Notes: generated by a model not told the origin, from the sequence alone. A stretch of 15,367 nt of DNA from an uncultured Eubacteriales bacterium (GCA_900321645.1 ONWZ01000095.1:1-15367), one strand, 5' to 3'. Positions 6,677 through 13,909 are shown, numbered from the stretch's first letter. Translations and numbers: made by a program.

Positions 6677-8041
6677 TTGCAGTCGGAAAATATCGTCTTA
6701 GTAAAACAGGAATTGATAATTCCTAATCCTAATCAACCACGTAAACAATTTAATGATACGTCATTAAATGAATTAGCCAAATCAATTAAGGAATATGGTA
6801 TATTAAATCCTATTTTAGTAAGAAAAAAAGACAATTTATATGAAATAATTGCTGGTGAAAGGCGATATCGAGCTGCAAAAATTGCTGGATTAACCGAAAT
6901 TCCGGTAATTATTAAAGAAGTTGAAGATTCTAAAGTTGCCGAGTTAGCACTAATTGAAAACATTCAAAGAGAAAATATAACTCCAATGGAAGAAGCTAAA
7001 ACATATGATGAAATACTTAAAAATGCTAATCTAACTGAGCAACAGTTAGGGGAGTATATTGGAAAATCACAATCATCAATTGCTAATAAATTACGATTGT
7101 TAAAATTACCAATTGAAGTTCAAGAAGCAATTAATAATAAAAAAATAAGTGAAAAACATGCTAGAAGTTTATTGACCATCGAAGATAAAAACAAGCAAAT
7201 AGAATTATTAAAAAGAATAATTAATGAAAAATTATCTGTTAAAGAATTAGATAATATAATAATAGAAAAAAAAGAAGAAAAGGAAAGTGATAATATGAAT
7301 AATGGAAATTTTTTCCCAAATATGAATAGTCAAGATAATAATGTATCTTTAAATCAAATGAATATGCAAGCTATGCCAGGAATTACGAATGAAGTTCCTC
7401 AGGCACCTATTCAAACAAACGAACCAATCATTTCTGAACCTACACCTGTTGGACCAGTTTTACCAACACAACCAGAAATTGCTCCGATTAACCCTCTACC
7501 TCAAGTAGAAATTCAAAATATGGAACCACTAGTAGCTACTCCAGAACCAATAATGCCAGAATTAAATAGTGCTCCTGTTTCTCCAATTCCAGAATTTGGA
7601 GTAAATGCGGCACCTACTATGGCTGATAATGTTCAAAATCCTACATCAATGGTTGGAACAATAAGTCCAGAACCTCAACCAATGCCAGCAGCACCAGTTG
7701 AAACTCCAAATCAACCAATTGATATTCCATTATTTGGTGATAATAATCAAGTTGGCCAAGTTGAAACGACACCAACTCCAGTATTGCCAGAAACTAATAC
7801 TGAAGCTCCAGTTATCGCTCCAGGGCCAGTAGAGCAACCATTATTTAATCAAGAATTGAATAATTCAGCAGGACCTAATTTAAATGAATCATTTTATGAA
7901 GTACCTGTTAATGTATCTCCTGTAATTGAAACTCCTGAAGCTGATAAGTTTACACAAGTAAAGCAATTATTAAGTAGCAACAATATTGAGCACAAAGCAT
8001 ATAGTAATGAAACAGGTCATTGCATAATTATCGAACTATAA
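6677..8041 (+). CDS. noc: Noc-like ParB-family CTPase fused in frame to a long proline-rich region
   Basis: This is a 454-residue ParB/Noc-family DNA-binding CTP switch, starting at TTG with AGAGGTGG four bases upstream. No downstream ATG would keep the first motif. Residues 1-200 hold the three CTP-binding motifs (PNPNQPR, GERRYRA, ENIQRENITPMEEA) and a helix-turn-helix with GKSQSSIANKLRLLKLP and KHARSLL. Gln132, Lys138, Lys143 and Lys160 resemble Noc rather than Spo0J, so it may bind Noc-type sites. The position after rsmG is that of noc in Bacillus. Residues 207-424 are low-complexity Pro/Glu/Asn/Gln-rich. The last 30 residues (425-454) suggest a helix and two strands like a ParB dimerisation domain. 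Met207 has its own ribosome binding site, so this may be two joined genes. The amphipathic N-terminal helix of B. subtilis Noc is absent. Confidence 0.85.
   Translation: MQSENIVLVKQELIIPNPNQPRKQFNDTSLNELAKSIKEYGILNPILVRKKDNLYEIIAGERRYRAAKIAGLTEIPVIIKEVEDSKVAELALIENIQRENITPMEEAKTYDEILKNANLTEQQLGEYIGKSQSSIANKLRLLKLPIEVQEAINNKKISEKHARSLLTIEDKNKQIELLKRIINEKLSVKELDNIIIEKKEEKESDNMNNGNFFPNMNSQDNNVSLNQMNMQAMPGITNEVPQAPIQTNEPIISEPTPVGPVLPTQPEIAPINPLPQVEIQNMEPLVATPEPIMPELNSAPVSPIPEFGVNAAPTMADNVQNPTSMVGTISPEPQPMPAAPVETPNQPIDIPLFGDNNQVGQVETTPTPVLPETNTEAPVIAPGPVEQPLFNQELNNSAGPNLNESFYEVPVNVSPVIETPEADKFTQVKQLLSSNNIEHKAYSNETGHCIIIEL
7280..7297 (+). promoter_or_regulatory. Internal ribosome binding site and ATG inside the noc ORF
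   Basis: AAGGAAAG (7280-7287) lies seven bases before an in-frame ATG (7295-7297, Met207), and the leader GGAAAGTGATAATATG closely resembles that of mnmG (AGGAAAGTAAGTGATAATATG). The TGATAA between them provides stops in the -1 frame. Initiation here would give a 248-residue protein of the proline-rich region and C-terminal module alone. Confidence 0.5.
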
Positions 8042-8065
8042 AAGTTTCCATTTGGAAACTTTTTT
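8040..8065. terminator. Shared bidirectional terminator, noc versus the class A PBP gene
   Basis: AAAAGTTTCC (8040-8049) pairs with GGAAACTTTT (8054-8063) around loop ATTT, followed by two more T residues. The left arm overlaps the noc stop TAA (8039-8041). The PBP stop (8064-8066 on the minus strand) abuts the right arm. On the minus strand the T-tract after the hairpin is shorter, so termination may be weaker in that direction. Confidence 0.8.
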
Positions 8066-10034
8066 AATTGTTATTATTTTCTGTATCTTCTCTAAAAATG
8101 GCATCTAAATCATAATTATTATCAGTATATGGTTCAGTTCCTTTTATAAAATAAAACATTTTACTTTTTTTATCATCATCTTTGGCTAATTCTCCAGTAA
8201 TTGGATTAACTAAAACTCCCACTATATTATTAGGGGCTTTATACCATTCATTGCTTTTATCCTTTAAATAACCTTCCATCGTTTCAATCCATATGTCTTT
8301 GTGAAATGATGTATCATTGGCAGAAAATTCACGATTATCATCATATCCTGTCCATACACCTAAAACGGCATCTTTATTATAACCAATAATCCACATATCA
8401 GTATTAGTAGTACCAGATTTTATGGCATATTTTTTTGTCATTTTTGGCAGCAAACTAATTAATGTTGGATAATTATAATCAATAAACGCAGTATCATGGG
8501 TATATGTTAGCATTTCATTTAAAATATAAACTAAACTTTCATTCAAAATATTTGTTTCTACGGGTTTATATTCATAAAGAATATTTCCATAATTATCTTC
8601 GATTTTTTTTATAAAATGCCCATTAACTTTATAGCCCATATTGGCAAAAGAAGCATAACTATCGACCATATCATATAAGCTTATTTCTTCAGTTCCTAAA
8701 GCCAATGAAGGAACTGCTTCTAATTTATTGGTAATACCTAATCGATTAGCAATTGAAACTAATTTTTCTTCACCCAAAAATAGATGGGTTTTAACCGCAT
8801 ATATATTATCAGAGTAAGCAATTGCTGCTCCCATAGATAAGGGACCATTAGCATATTTATCATTATAGTTTTTTGGAGTATATTTCTTATTATTTGAAAA
8901 TGAAAATGTTGTTTTTTCACTAATAAATGATGATGCAGAAGTAAAACCATTCTCTAAAGCTGCATAATATAGAAATGGCTTCATCGTTGATCCAACCTGT
9001 CTTTTGGCATTAATAGCACGATTAAATTGACTATTGTTATAATTAGTTCCCCCCACTAAAGCTAATATTTCTCCGTTATTTGGATCAATTAAAATAGCAG
9101 ATACTTGTAATTCTCCCATATTCTTATTTTTAATTGAAGTTTCTAATTCATTTTGAGCTTTTTCATCTAAAGTAGTATATATTTTAATTCCGCCAGTTGT
9201 AAGAATTGATTCAGGAATACCAGGAATACTTTTTAATTCACTTAAAACCGCATCTTTATAGTATAATTTACCAGAAGTTATACTAGTATTACTTTCTCCA
9301 ATATAATCTAGTTTTTCCAAAAAAGCATTCTTCATTTCAATATCAGTGATTTTTTTATTATTATACATTAATTTTAAAACGGTTTGCTGTCGTTCCTTGG
9401 CCACTTTTTCATTTGCTAAAGGTGAATTGTTGGCAGGAGATTGCGGGATACCTGCTAACATTGATGCTTCCGCTAAAGTTAAATCAGCTGCCGATTTACC
9501 AAAATAATATCTGGAAGCGTTCTCAATCCCATAGACACCACCATAATTTATGGTATTCAAATAACCCTCTAAAATTTCTTTTTTGGTATAATGTGCTTCT
9601 AATTCAAATGCGAGTAAGGCTTCCTCTAATTTTCTTTTCCAAGTTTTATCATAATTTAAATATAAATTTCTAGCATATTGCTGCGTTATTGTCGAAGCTC
9701 CTTCCGATAAACTCTTTGAAGTAATATTATTAATAATTGCTTTTCCAATTCTTAAATAATCGAAGCCAATGTGGTAGTAGAAATGCCTATCTTCTGTTGA
9801 TAATGTTGCCTCAATTAAATAATCACTTATTTCATCGAGATTTAACCAACTGTAATTATTGAATATTAAATTATCTTCACTGTCGTATAGATAGTATGAT
9901 TGATTTCTTGTAATTTGAATTTTTGGAGTAATTAAGCAATAAATATATAAAATACCATGAAAGGCAATAAATATTATAATTAGAGAAGTAAAAAATCTTC
10001 TAATTTTTCTTAAAAAATTCATAAAATCACTCAT
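8064..10034 (-). CDS. Class A penicillin-binding protein (glycosyltransferase GT51 plus transpeptidase)
   Basis: This 656-residue bifunctional enzyme polymerises lipid II into glycan strands and cross-links peptide stems outside the membrane. One N-terminal membrane helix (about 14-36) precedes the GT51 domain with TEDRHFYYHIGFD (catalytic Glu81), GASTITQQYARNLYL, RKLEEALLAFELE and GYLNTINYGGVYGIENAS. The transpeptidase domain has Ser349-Thr-Met-Lys352 (GSTMKPF), Ser408-Asp-Asn410 and Lys539-Ser-Gly541. All catalytic residues are intact. It lacks C-terminal FN3 or PASTA domains and ends in an Asp/Asn-rich tail. ATG at 10034 is the longest start, and an in-frame ATG at 10022 (MNFLRKIRRFF) is equally plausible because GAGTGA lies four bases before it. 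It is divergent from argS. Its presence shows a walled cell rather than a true mollicute. Confidence 0.95.
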   Translation of the reverse strand: MSDFMNFLRKIRRFFTSLIIIFIAFHGILYIYCLITPKIQITRNQSYYLYDSEDNLIFNNYSWLNLDEISDYLIEATLSTEDRHFYYHIGFDYLRIGKAIINNITSKSLSEGASTITQQYARNLYLNYDKTWKRKLEEALLAFELEAHYTKKEILEGYLNTINYGGVYGIENASRYYFGKSAADLTLAEASMLAGIPQSPANNSPLANEKVAKERQQTVLKLMYNNKKITDIEMKNAFLEKLDYIGESNTSITSGKLYYKDAVLSELKSIPGIPESILTTGGIKIYTTLDEKAQNELETSIKNKNMGELQVSAILIDPNNGEILALVGGTNYNNSQFNRAINAKRQVGSTMKPFLYYAALENGFTSASSFISEKTTFSFSNNKKYTPKNYNDKYANGPLSMGAAIAYSDNIYAVKTHLFLGEEKLVSIANRLGITNKLEAVPSLALGTEEISLYDMVDSYASFANMGYKVNGHFIKKIEDNYGNILYEYKPVETNILNESLVYILNEMLTYTHDTAFIDYNYPTLISLLPKMTKKYAIKSGTTNTDMWIIGYNKDAVLGVWTGYDDNREFSANDTSFHKDIWIETMEGYLKDKSNEWYKAPNNIVGVLVNPITGELAKDDDKKSKMFYFIKGTEPYTDNNYDLDAIFREDTENNNN

Positions 10035-10036
10035 TT

Positions 10037-10064
10037 CTTATAGCCTATCATTATTATTTATCAA
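10037..10064 (-). promoter_or_regulatory. Possible promoter of the class A PBP gene
   Basis: On the minus strand a -35-like TTGATA (10059-10064) and a -10-like TATAAG (10037-10042) are 16 bases apart. The -10 ends only two bases before the longest ATG (10034), so transcripts from here would favour the start at 10022. The match is moderate and other AT-rich hexamers nearby could serve. Confidence 0.35.
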
Positions 10065-10099
10065 AAAATTAAATTTATGAGTTTATTTTTTATATAGGT

Positions 10100-10110
10100 T
10101 GTGTTATAAT
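10100..10110 (+). promoter_or_regulatory. Extended -10 promoter of argS-rpoE
   Basis: TGTGTTATAAT contains a perfect TATAAT (10105-10110) with the TRTG extension. The -35 region reads TTTATT at 17-base spacing. The same 11-mer occurs at 13206. The ATG at 10109 lies partly inside this -10 box and so cannot be the argS start. Confidence 0.7.
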
Positions 10111-10138
10111 GGTGCTTGAATTGAAAAAAGGAGGAATT

Positions 10139-11761
10139 ATGAGTATAAAAAAAGAGTTACAACAAATAATAAAAAACAGCTTAGAAAAAAATAACATTGA
10201 CTTTGATTCAAATACAATTGTAATTGAAACTCCTAAGGATAGTAATTTCGGAGATTACTCAACTAATATAGCATTAATTCTTGCTAAAACGTTAAAAAGA
10301 AATCCTCTTGAAATTGCTGAAGATATAAAAAATGGTATTGATAGTGATACTATTGAAAAAATAGAAATAGTTAAACCAGGTTTTATTAATATCTTTTTAA
10401 GTAAACAAACATTATTTAAAGAAGTAAATAAAATTAATAAATTTAGTAAAAAATATGGTAAATCAGAAGTTGGTCAAAATAAAAGAATAAATATTGAATA
10501 TGTAAGTGCTAATCCAACTGGAACACTTCATATTGGCCATGCTAGAGGAGCAGCTTATGGTGACAATTTATCGCGTATAATGTCGGCTTGTGGTTATGAT
10601 GTAACAAGAGAATATTATATCAATGATGCTGGTAACCAAATGAATAATTTAGGAATTTCAATAAAAGAAAGATATAAAGAAATCTGTGGATTAGCATGCA
10701 ATCTACCAGAAGATGGCTATCATGGTAAAGAAATCATCGCCTTAGCACAAACAATATATGATAAATATAATGATACAAAGTTAGATGAAAATATTGAATA
10801 TTTTAAACAAGCAGGATTAACCGTTCTATTAGATCAAATAAAAAATGATTTAGATAAATTTAGAGTCAATTTTGATATCTTTAAGAGTGAGCAATCATTA
10901 TATGATAAGGGCGCAGTTGAAAAAATCATTTCAGATCTTAAGAAAAGCAATGCATGTTATATCGAAGATGACGCTTTATGGTTAAAAACAACTGATTATG
11001 GTGACGAAAAAGATCGTGTAATTATTAAAAAAGATGGCTCATACACATACTTCTTACCAGATATTGCTTATCACAATGATAAAATATCAAGGGGCTATGA
11101 AGAAATAATTGATGTTCTTGGGGCCGATCATCATGGTTATATTAATAGGTTAAAAGCCGCTATCGAGATTTTAGGAAAAGATAAGAATATGCTAAATGTT
11201 ATTATCTTACAAATGGTTAGATTGTTAAAGGATGGCGAAGAGGTAAAAATTAGTAAACGTACTGGTAAAACCATTACTTTAAATGATTTACTTGAAGAAG
11301 TGGGCGTTAATGCTGCTAGATATTTTTTTGCATCAAAGAGTCCAGATACGCAAATGGATTTTGATTTATCCTTAGCTGTTAAGAACAGTAATGAAAATCC
11401 GGTATATTATATTGAATATGCTAATGCCAGAATTTGTTCAATATTAAATAATTATCATAATGAGATTGAAGAAATTGATGAATTTCATACAATTAATGAG
11501 CCATTAGCATATACTATTATGAATAAATTAATGTCATTTACTGATACAGTAATATCAGCTGCTAATAAAAAAGAGCCTCATATTATATGTAATTATGTAT
11601 ATGAATTAGCCACTTTATTCCATTCTTATTATAGCAAAGAAAAATTCATTACTGATAATAAGGAATATACAAAAGAAAGACTAGCTTTATTAAATGCTAT
11701 CAAAATAGTTATTAATAATGCTTTAGATTTAATCGGTATAATACCAAGAGAAAGTATGTAG
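10139..11761 (+). CDS. argS: Arginyl-tRNA synthetase
   Basis: This 540-residue class I aminoacyl-tRNA synthetase charges tRNA-Arg with arginine. An N-terminal Add1 domain (about 1-85, with NFGDYSTNIAL) precedes the catalytic core with YVSANPTGTLHIGHARGA (HIGH at 131-134) and the KMSKS-equivalent KISKRTG. The C-terminal DALR-type anticodon-binding domain contains NPVYYIEYANARI. Length is typical. The frame extends back to an ATG at 10109 inside the -10 box. ATG 10139, three bases after AAGGAGGA (10128-10135), is clearly the true start. The stop TAG is part of the rpoE ribosome binding site (TAGGAGGA), so the two genes form an operon. Confidence 0.97.
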   Translation: MSIKKELQQIIKNSLEKNNIDFDSNTIVIETPKDSNFGDYSTNIALILAKTLKRNPLEIAEDIKNGIDSDTIEKIEIVKPGFINIFLSKQTLFKEVNKINKFSKKYGKSEVGQNKRINIEYVSANPTGTLHIGHARGAAYGDNLSRIMSACGYDVTREYYINDAGNQMNNLGISIKERYKEICGLACNLPEDGYHGKEIIALAQTIYDKYNDTKLDENIEYFKQAGLTVLLDQIKNDLDKFRVNFDIFKSEQSLYDKGAVEKIISDLKKSNACYIEDDALWLKTTDYGDEKDRVIIKKDGSYTYFLPDIAYHNDKISRGYEEIIDVLGADHHGYINRLKAAIEILGKDKNMLNVIILQMVRLLKDGEEVKISKRTGKTITLNDLLEEVGVNAARYFFASKSPDTQMDFDLSLAVKNSNENPVYYIEYANARICSILNNYHNEIEEIDEFHTINEPLAYTIMNKLMSFTDTVISAANKKEPHIICNYVYELATLFHSYYSKEKFITDNKEYTKERLALLNAIKIVINNALDLIGIIPRESM

Positions 11762-11770
11762 GAGGACATA

Positions 11771-12214
11771 ATGAAATTAAGTAAAATGAAAAAAGAGGAT
11801 TTAGAATTACTCTCTTATACCAGTATTGCTAAGTTATATTTAGAGGAAAACAAAACTACTTTAAATACGGCAGATTTATTTAAAGAAATTTGTAAATTAT
11901 TAGATTTATCAGAAAGAGTATATCAAGACAAAATAGCCGATTTTTTTCAATCATTGACAACATCTAAAGAATTTATTTTATTAGATGATGGCAAATGGGA
12001 TTTAAAATGTAAACATAAAACAAAGAAAATGGATATTGATGATCTTTATGAAGAAAAAGAAGAAGAAAATGATGAATATGAAGTTGAAGACGAAGAACAA
12101 GATGAAGAAGAAGAATTCAATTCCATTGATGATGAAGAAGAATATGCAGAAGATGATTTATCAGATTTAACTATTCTTAATGAAGATGAATTAGAAGAAG
12201 GTAATTTAAGTTAA
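11771..12214 (+). CDS. rpoE: DNA-directed RNA polymerase delta subunit
   Basis: The delta subunit is an accessory RNA polymerase protein of Bacillota that promotes polymerase recycling and tunes promoter sensitivity to the initiating nucleotide. The 147-residue protein has the expected two parts: a folded HARE-HTH domain (about 8-80, with YTSIAKLYLEE and the closing FILLDDGKWDLK) and a disordered, very acidic tail (about 95-147) of Asp/Glu runs. Its ribosome binding site GGAGGA overlaps the argS stop codon. Delta is widespread in Bacilli, which supports the taxonomic reading. Only a weak AT-rich hairpin with seven T residues follows. Confidence 0.93.
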   Translation: MKLSKMKKEDLELLSYTSIAKLYLEENKTTLNTADLFKEICKLLDLSERVYQDKIADFFQSLTTSKEFILLDDGKWDLKCKHKTKKMDIDDLYEEKEEENDEYEVEDEEQDEEEEFNSIDDEEEYAEDDLSDLTILNEDELEEGNLS

Positions 12215-12230
12215 TAAATTATCTTTTTTT
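12202..12230 (+). terminator. Weak terminator after rpoE
   Basis: TAATTT (12202-12207) pairs with AAATTA (12216-12221) around an eight-base loop that contains the rpoE stop, followed by TC and seven T residues. The stem is all A-T, so termination may be leaky and the next gene may be partly co-transcribed. Confidence 0.4.
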
Positions 12231-12253
12231 GTTCTATCATTCGATAATATACA

Positions 12254-12259
12254 TATAAT
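12254..12259 (+). promoter_or_regulatory. -10 box before the dehydratase-activase-related gene
   Basis: A perfect TATAAT lies 13 bases before the ATG at 12273. A TTGTTC (12229-12234) could act as a -35 at 19-base spacing, which is long. No TG extension is present, unlike most other promoters here. The ribosome binding site is GGTGA (12265-12269). Confidence 0.4.
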
Positions 12260-12272
12260 TTATTGGTGAACT

Positions 12273-13169
12273 ATGAAAAAAACAATCATTGGGCTACCTC
12301 GAGCCTTTCATTATTATCGCTACGGCATATTATGGAAAAATTTTTTTGAAAAAATTGGTTGTAAAGTAATTCTAAGTTCTAAAACCAACCAAGAAATTAT
12401 TAAATTGGGTATTAATAATACTCCTAATGAATGCTGTCTATCATATAAGATATATGTTGGACATGCCCTATCGCTAATCGATAAATGTGATTATCTTTTA
12501 TTACCTAAAATATGTAATTATCAATGTTGCTCTAATCAACAATTGATGTACGAAAATTTAAAACTAAAAATAAGTAGTAATGAAATATTAACCTATAATA
12601 TAAAACAAAATAATTATTTTTACCAAGCCATTGGTTTAACGAAAATTGCCATAAAATTTACGAAAAATCCAATAAAGATAATTTATAGTTATATTATTGG
12701 TATGAAAAAGCAACATAATTATAATATTAGCAAACAAAATGAAAATAAAAATAAGTTGACAAAAGAAGGTAAAAAAGTTCTTCTTATTTCCCCATATTAT
12801 AATTTGAGAGAAGAATATATTAATGATATTGTGGCAACTCTAGAAAAGAATAATATTGTTCCTATCTTTTCTTCATATATTGATTCAAAAATAGCCACTA
12901 TTTTTTCATTATACTATAAATACATTATTCCATGGCAAGATTATCAAGAAATTTTGGGAGCTACAGCATATTACAAATATCAAATAGATGGTATCATTAT
13001 TATAAAATCATCGCAATGTATTATTACTTCTCTATTAAGTGAACAAATAAAAAAAGAGAATAATAATCGCTCAATTGTTAATTTGACAATTACCGGAAAT
13101 GATTTAAATATCTCACCTAATTTAATATCATTTATAGATGCAATTAAACATCAAAAAAAAGATTTTTAA
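12273..13169 (+). CDS. Acyl-CoA dehydratase activase-related protein (DUF2229-like), stand-alone
   Basis: This 298-residue protein resembles the DUF2229/acyl-CoA dehydratase activase-related family, relatives of the 2-hydroxyacyl-CoA dehydratase subunits that carry [4Fe-4S] clusters. The start IGLPRAFHYYRYGILWKNFF and the following NECCLSYKIYVGH match the family's IPRA...YY..WK.FF and E.CLP.K..HGH patterns. The second half has SPYYNLREEYIN, QEILGATAYY and SSQCIITSL. Eight cysteines are present, and Cys55 and Cys249 occupy the family's conserved positions while CNYQCC (81-86) is extra. No ATPase activase or dehydratase partner lies nearby. The C-terminal part is diverged, with GNDLN in place of DEHTGE. 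Family assignment is from remembered patterns and the exact function is unknown. Confidence 0.72.
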   Translation: MKKTIIGLPRAFHYYRYGILWKNFFEKIGCKVILSSKTNQEIIKLGINNTPNECCLSYKIYVGHALSLIDKCDYLLLPKICNYQCCSNQQLMYENLKLKISSNEILTYNIKQNNYFYQAIGLTKIAIKFTKNPIKIIYSYIIGMKKQHNYNISKQNENKNKLTKEGKKVLLISPYYNLREEYINDIVATLEKNNIVPIFSSYIDSKIATIFSLYYKYIIPWQDYQEILGATAYYKYQIDGIIIIKSSQCIITSLLSEQIKKENNNRSIVNLTITGNDLNISPNLISFIDAIKHQKKDF

Positions 13170-13172
13170 GAA

Positions 13173-13206
13173 AAAGATACAAAAATATTTTGTATCTTTA
13201 ATTTTT
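13173..13206 (+). terminator. Terminator after the dehydratase-activase-related gene
   Basis: AAAGATACAAAA (13173-13184) is perfectly complementary to TTTTGTATCTTT (13188-13199) with loop ATA, followed by AATTTTT. The long stem ends transcription before the next promoter, whose extended -10 begins at the last T of this tract. Confidence 0.8.
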
Positions 13207-13216
13207 GTGTTATAAT
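13206..13216 (+). promoter_or_regulatory. Extended -10 promoter of the VUT-VUT-XRE operon
   Basis: TGTGTTATAAT is identical to the argS promoter element (10100-10110), with -10 TATAAT at 13211-13216. It directly abuts the upstream terminator tail, leaving no room for a conventional riboswitch between promoter and the AAGGTGG ribosome binding site (13230-13236). Any control of the operon is thus likely at initiation, for example by the regulator it encodes. Confidence 0.65.
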
Positions 13217-13240
13217 AATCTTGAATAAGAAGGTGGATAC

Positions 13241-13909
13241 ATGAACGAGTTTATCTTAATTATTATCTTGTTTATAACAATGTTTACAACGTATCTATTG
13301 TATAAGATATATGAAAAAAGAGGCTTATTTTTTGCCATTGTTTTTCAAAATATAATATCATTCATATTATCATTTAAAATAGTCACTATTTTGAAGTTAA
13401 ATATCAATTTAGGAATTGTATCTATTCTTAGTGTATTAACTATAATGTATTTGTTTATGATTAAATATGGCAAAAAAGAAATCAACGAACTAATTAAAAT
13501 CAGTTTGTATACTAATGTGTTGATTGCTATATTCTTAACGATGATCAATTATTTTATACCGACCCTTACAGAAACAATTTCAATTAATATTAAGGATACA
13601 TTTATTAGCAATTATAAAATATTAATTGCTTATCCAATTATTATGTTAATAAGTCAGATAATTGTTACTAAGTTATATCTATTTGTTAATAAACTTCAAA
13701 GTAGTAAAATAATTTGTATTGCCTTAACCCATATCATTACTGCTTTGCTATATACCATAATATTTTATGTTGTCGGATATATCAAAGTATTATCTATTAA
13801 GGAAGCAGTTTATATTGGAATATCAACATATATTATCGGCTTGATAATTATGGGGATTAACATTGTATTTATTAACATTTTAATCAAAGATAAGAAGGTG
13901 ACAAAATGA
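13241..13909 (+). CDS. Six-helix membrane protein, diverged VUT/YhhQ (queuosine precursor transporter) family
   Basis: This 222-residue hydrophobic protein has about six membrane helices. Its layout resembles the VUT/YhhQ family (COG1738), which imports queuosine precursors. The family features YGKKE (after helix 3), ISQII..KLYLF and a terminal helix pair are recognisable, and it aligns along its length with the next gene. However, the family's TD pair before the YGKKE element is replaced by hydrophobic residues, the SQ..DT segment reads ITALLYT, and the C-terminal Lys is missing. The substrate may therefore have changed. AAGGTGG gives a strong ribosome binding site. Its stop overlaps the next start (ATGA). 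The family call is by pattern memory, so moderate. Confidence 0.6.
   Translation: MNEFILIIILFITMFTTYLLYKIYEKRGLFFAIVFQNIISFILSFKIVTILKLNINLGIVSILSVLTIMYLFMIKYGKKEINELIKISLYTNVLIAIFLTMINYFIPTLTETISINIKDTFISNYKILIAYPIIMLISQIIVTKLYLFVNKLQSSKIICIALTHIITALLYTIIFYVVGYIKVLSIKEAVYIGISTYIIGLIIMGINIVFINILIKDKKVTK

Noticed and set aside
8040..8063. GTTTCC/GGAAAC inverted repeat after noc considered as a Noc or ParB binding site
   Set aside because: The arms are separated by ATTT and followed by T residues, so it lacks the contiguous palindrome of NBS or parS and fits a terminator shared by two convergent genes.
9413..9673. 86-codon open frame on the plus strand inside the class A PBP gene
   Set aside because: It lies opposite the well-conserved glycosyltransferase and linker region, starts without a ribosome binding site and encodes no recognisable motif. 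It is a shadow of the real gene.
8064..10034. Reading the organism as a cell-wall-less mollicute because of the AT-rich, compact layout
   Set aside because: A class A PBP with all catalytic residues is present and TGA is a stop codon, so a true Mycoplasma-type genome is unlikely.
13170..13240. Possible preQ1 or other riboswitch upstream of the VUT-like operon
   Set aside because: The hairpin at 13173-13199 lies upstream of the promoter and ends in T residues, so it is the previous gene's terminator. The 15-20 base leader after the promoter is too short for an aptamer.
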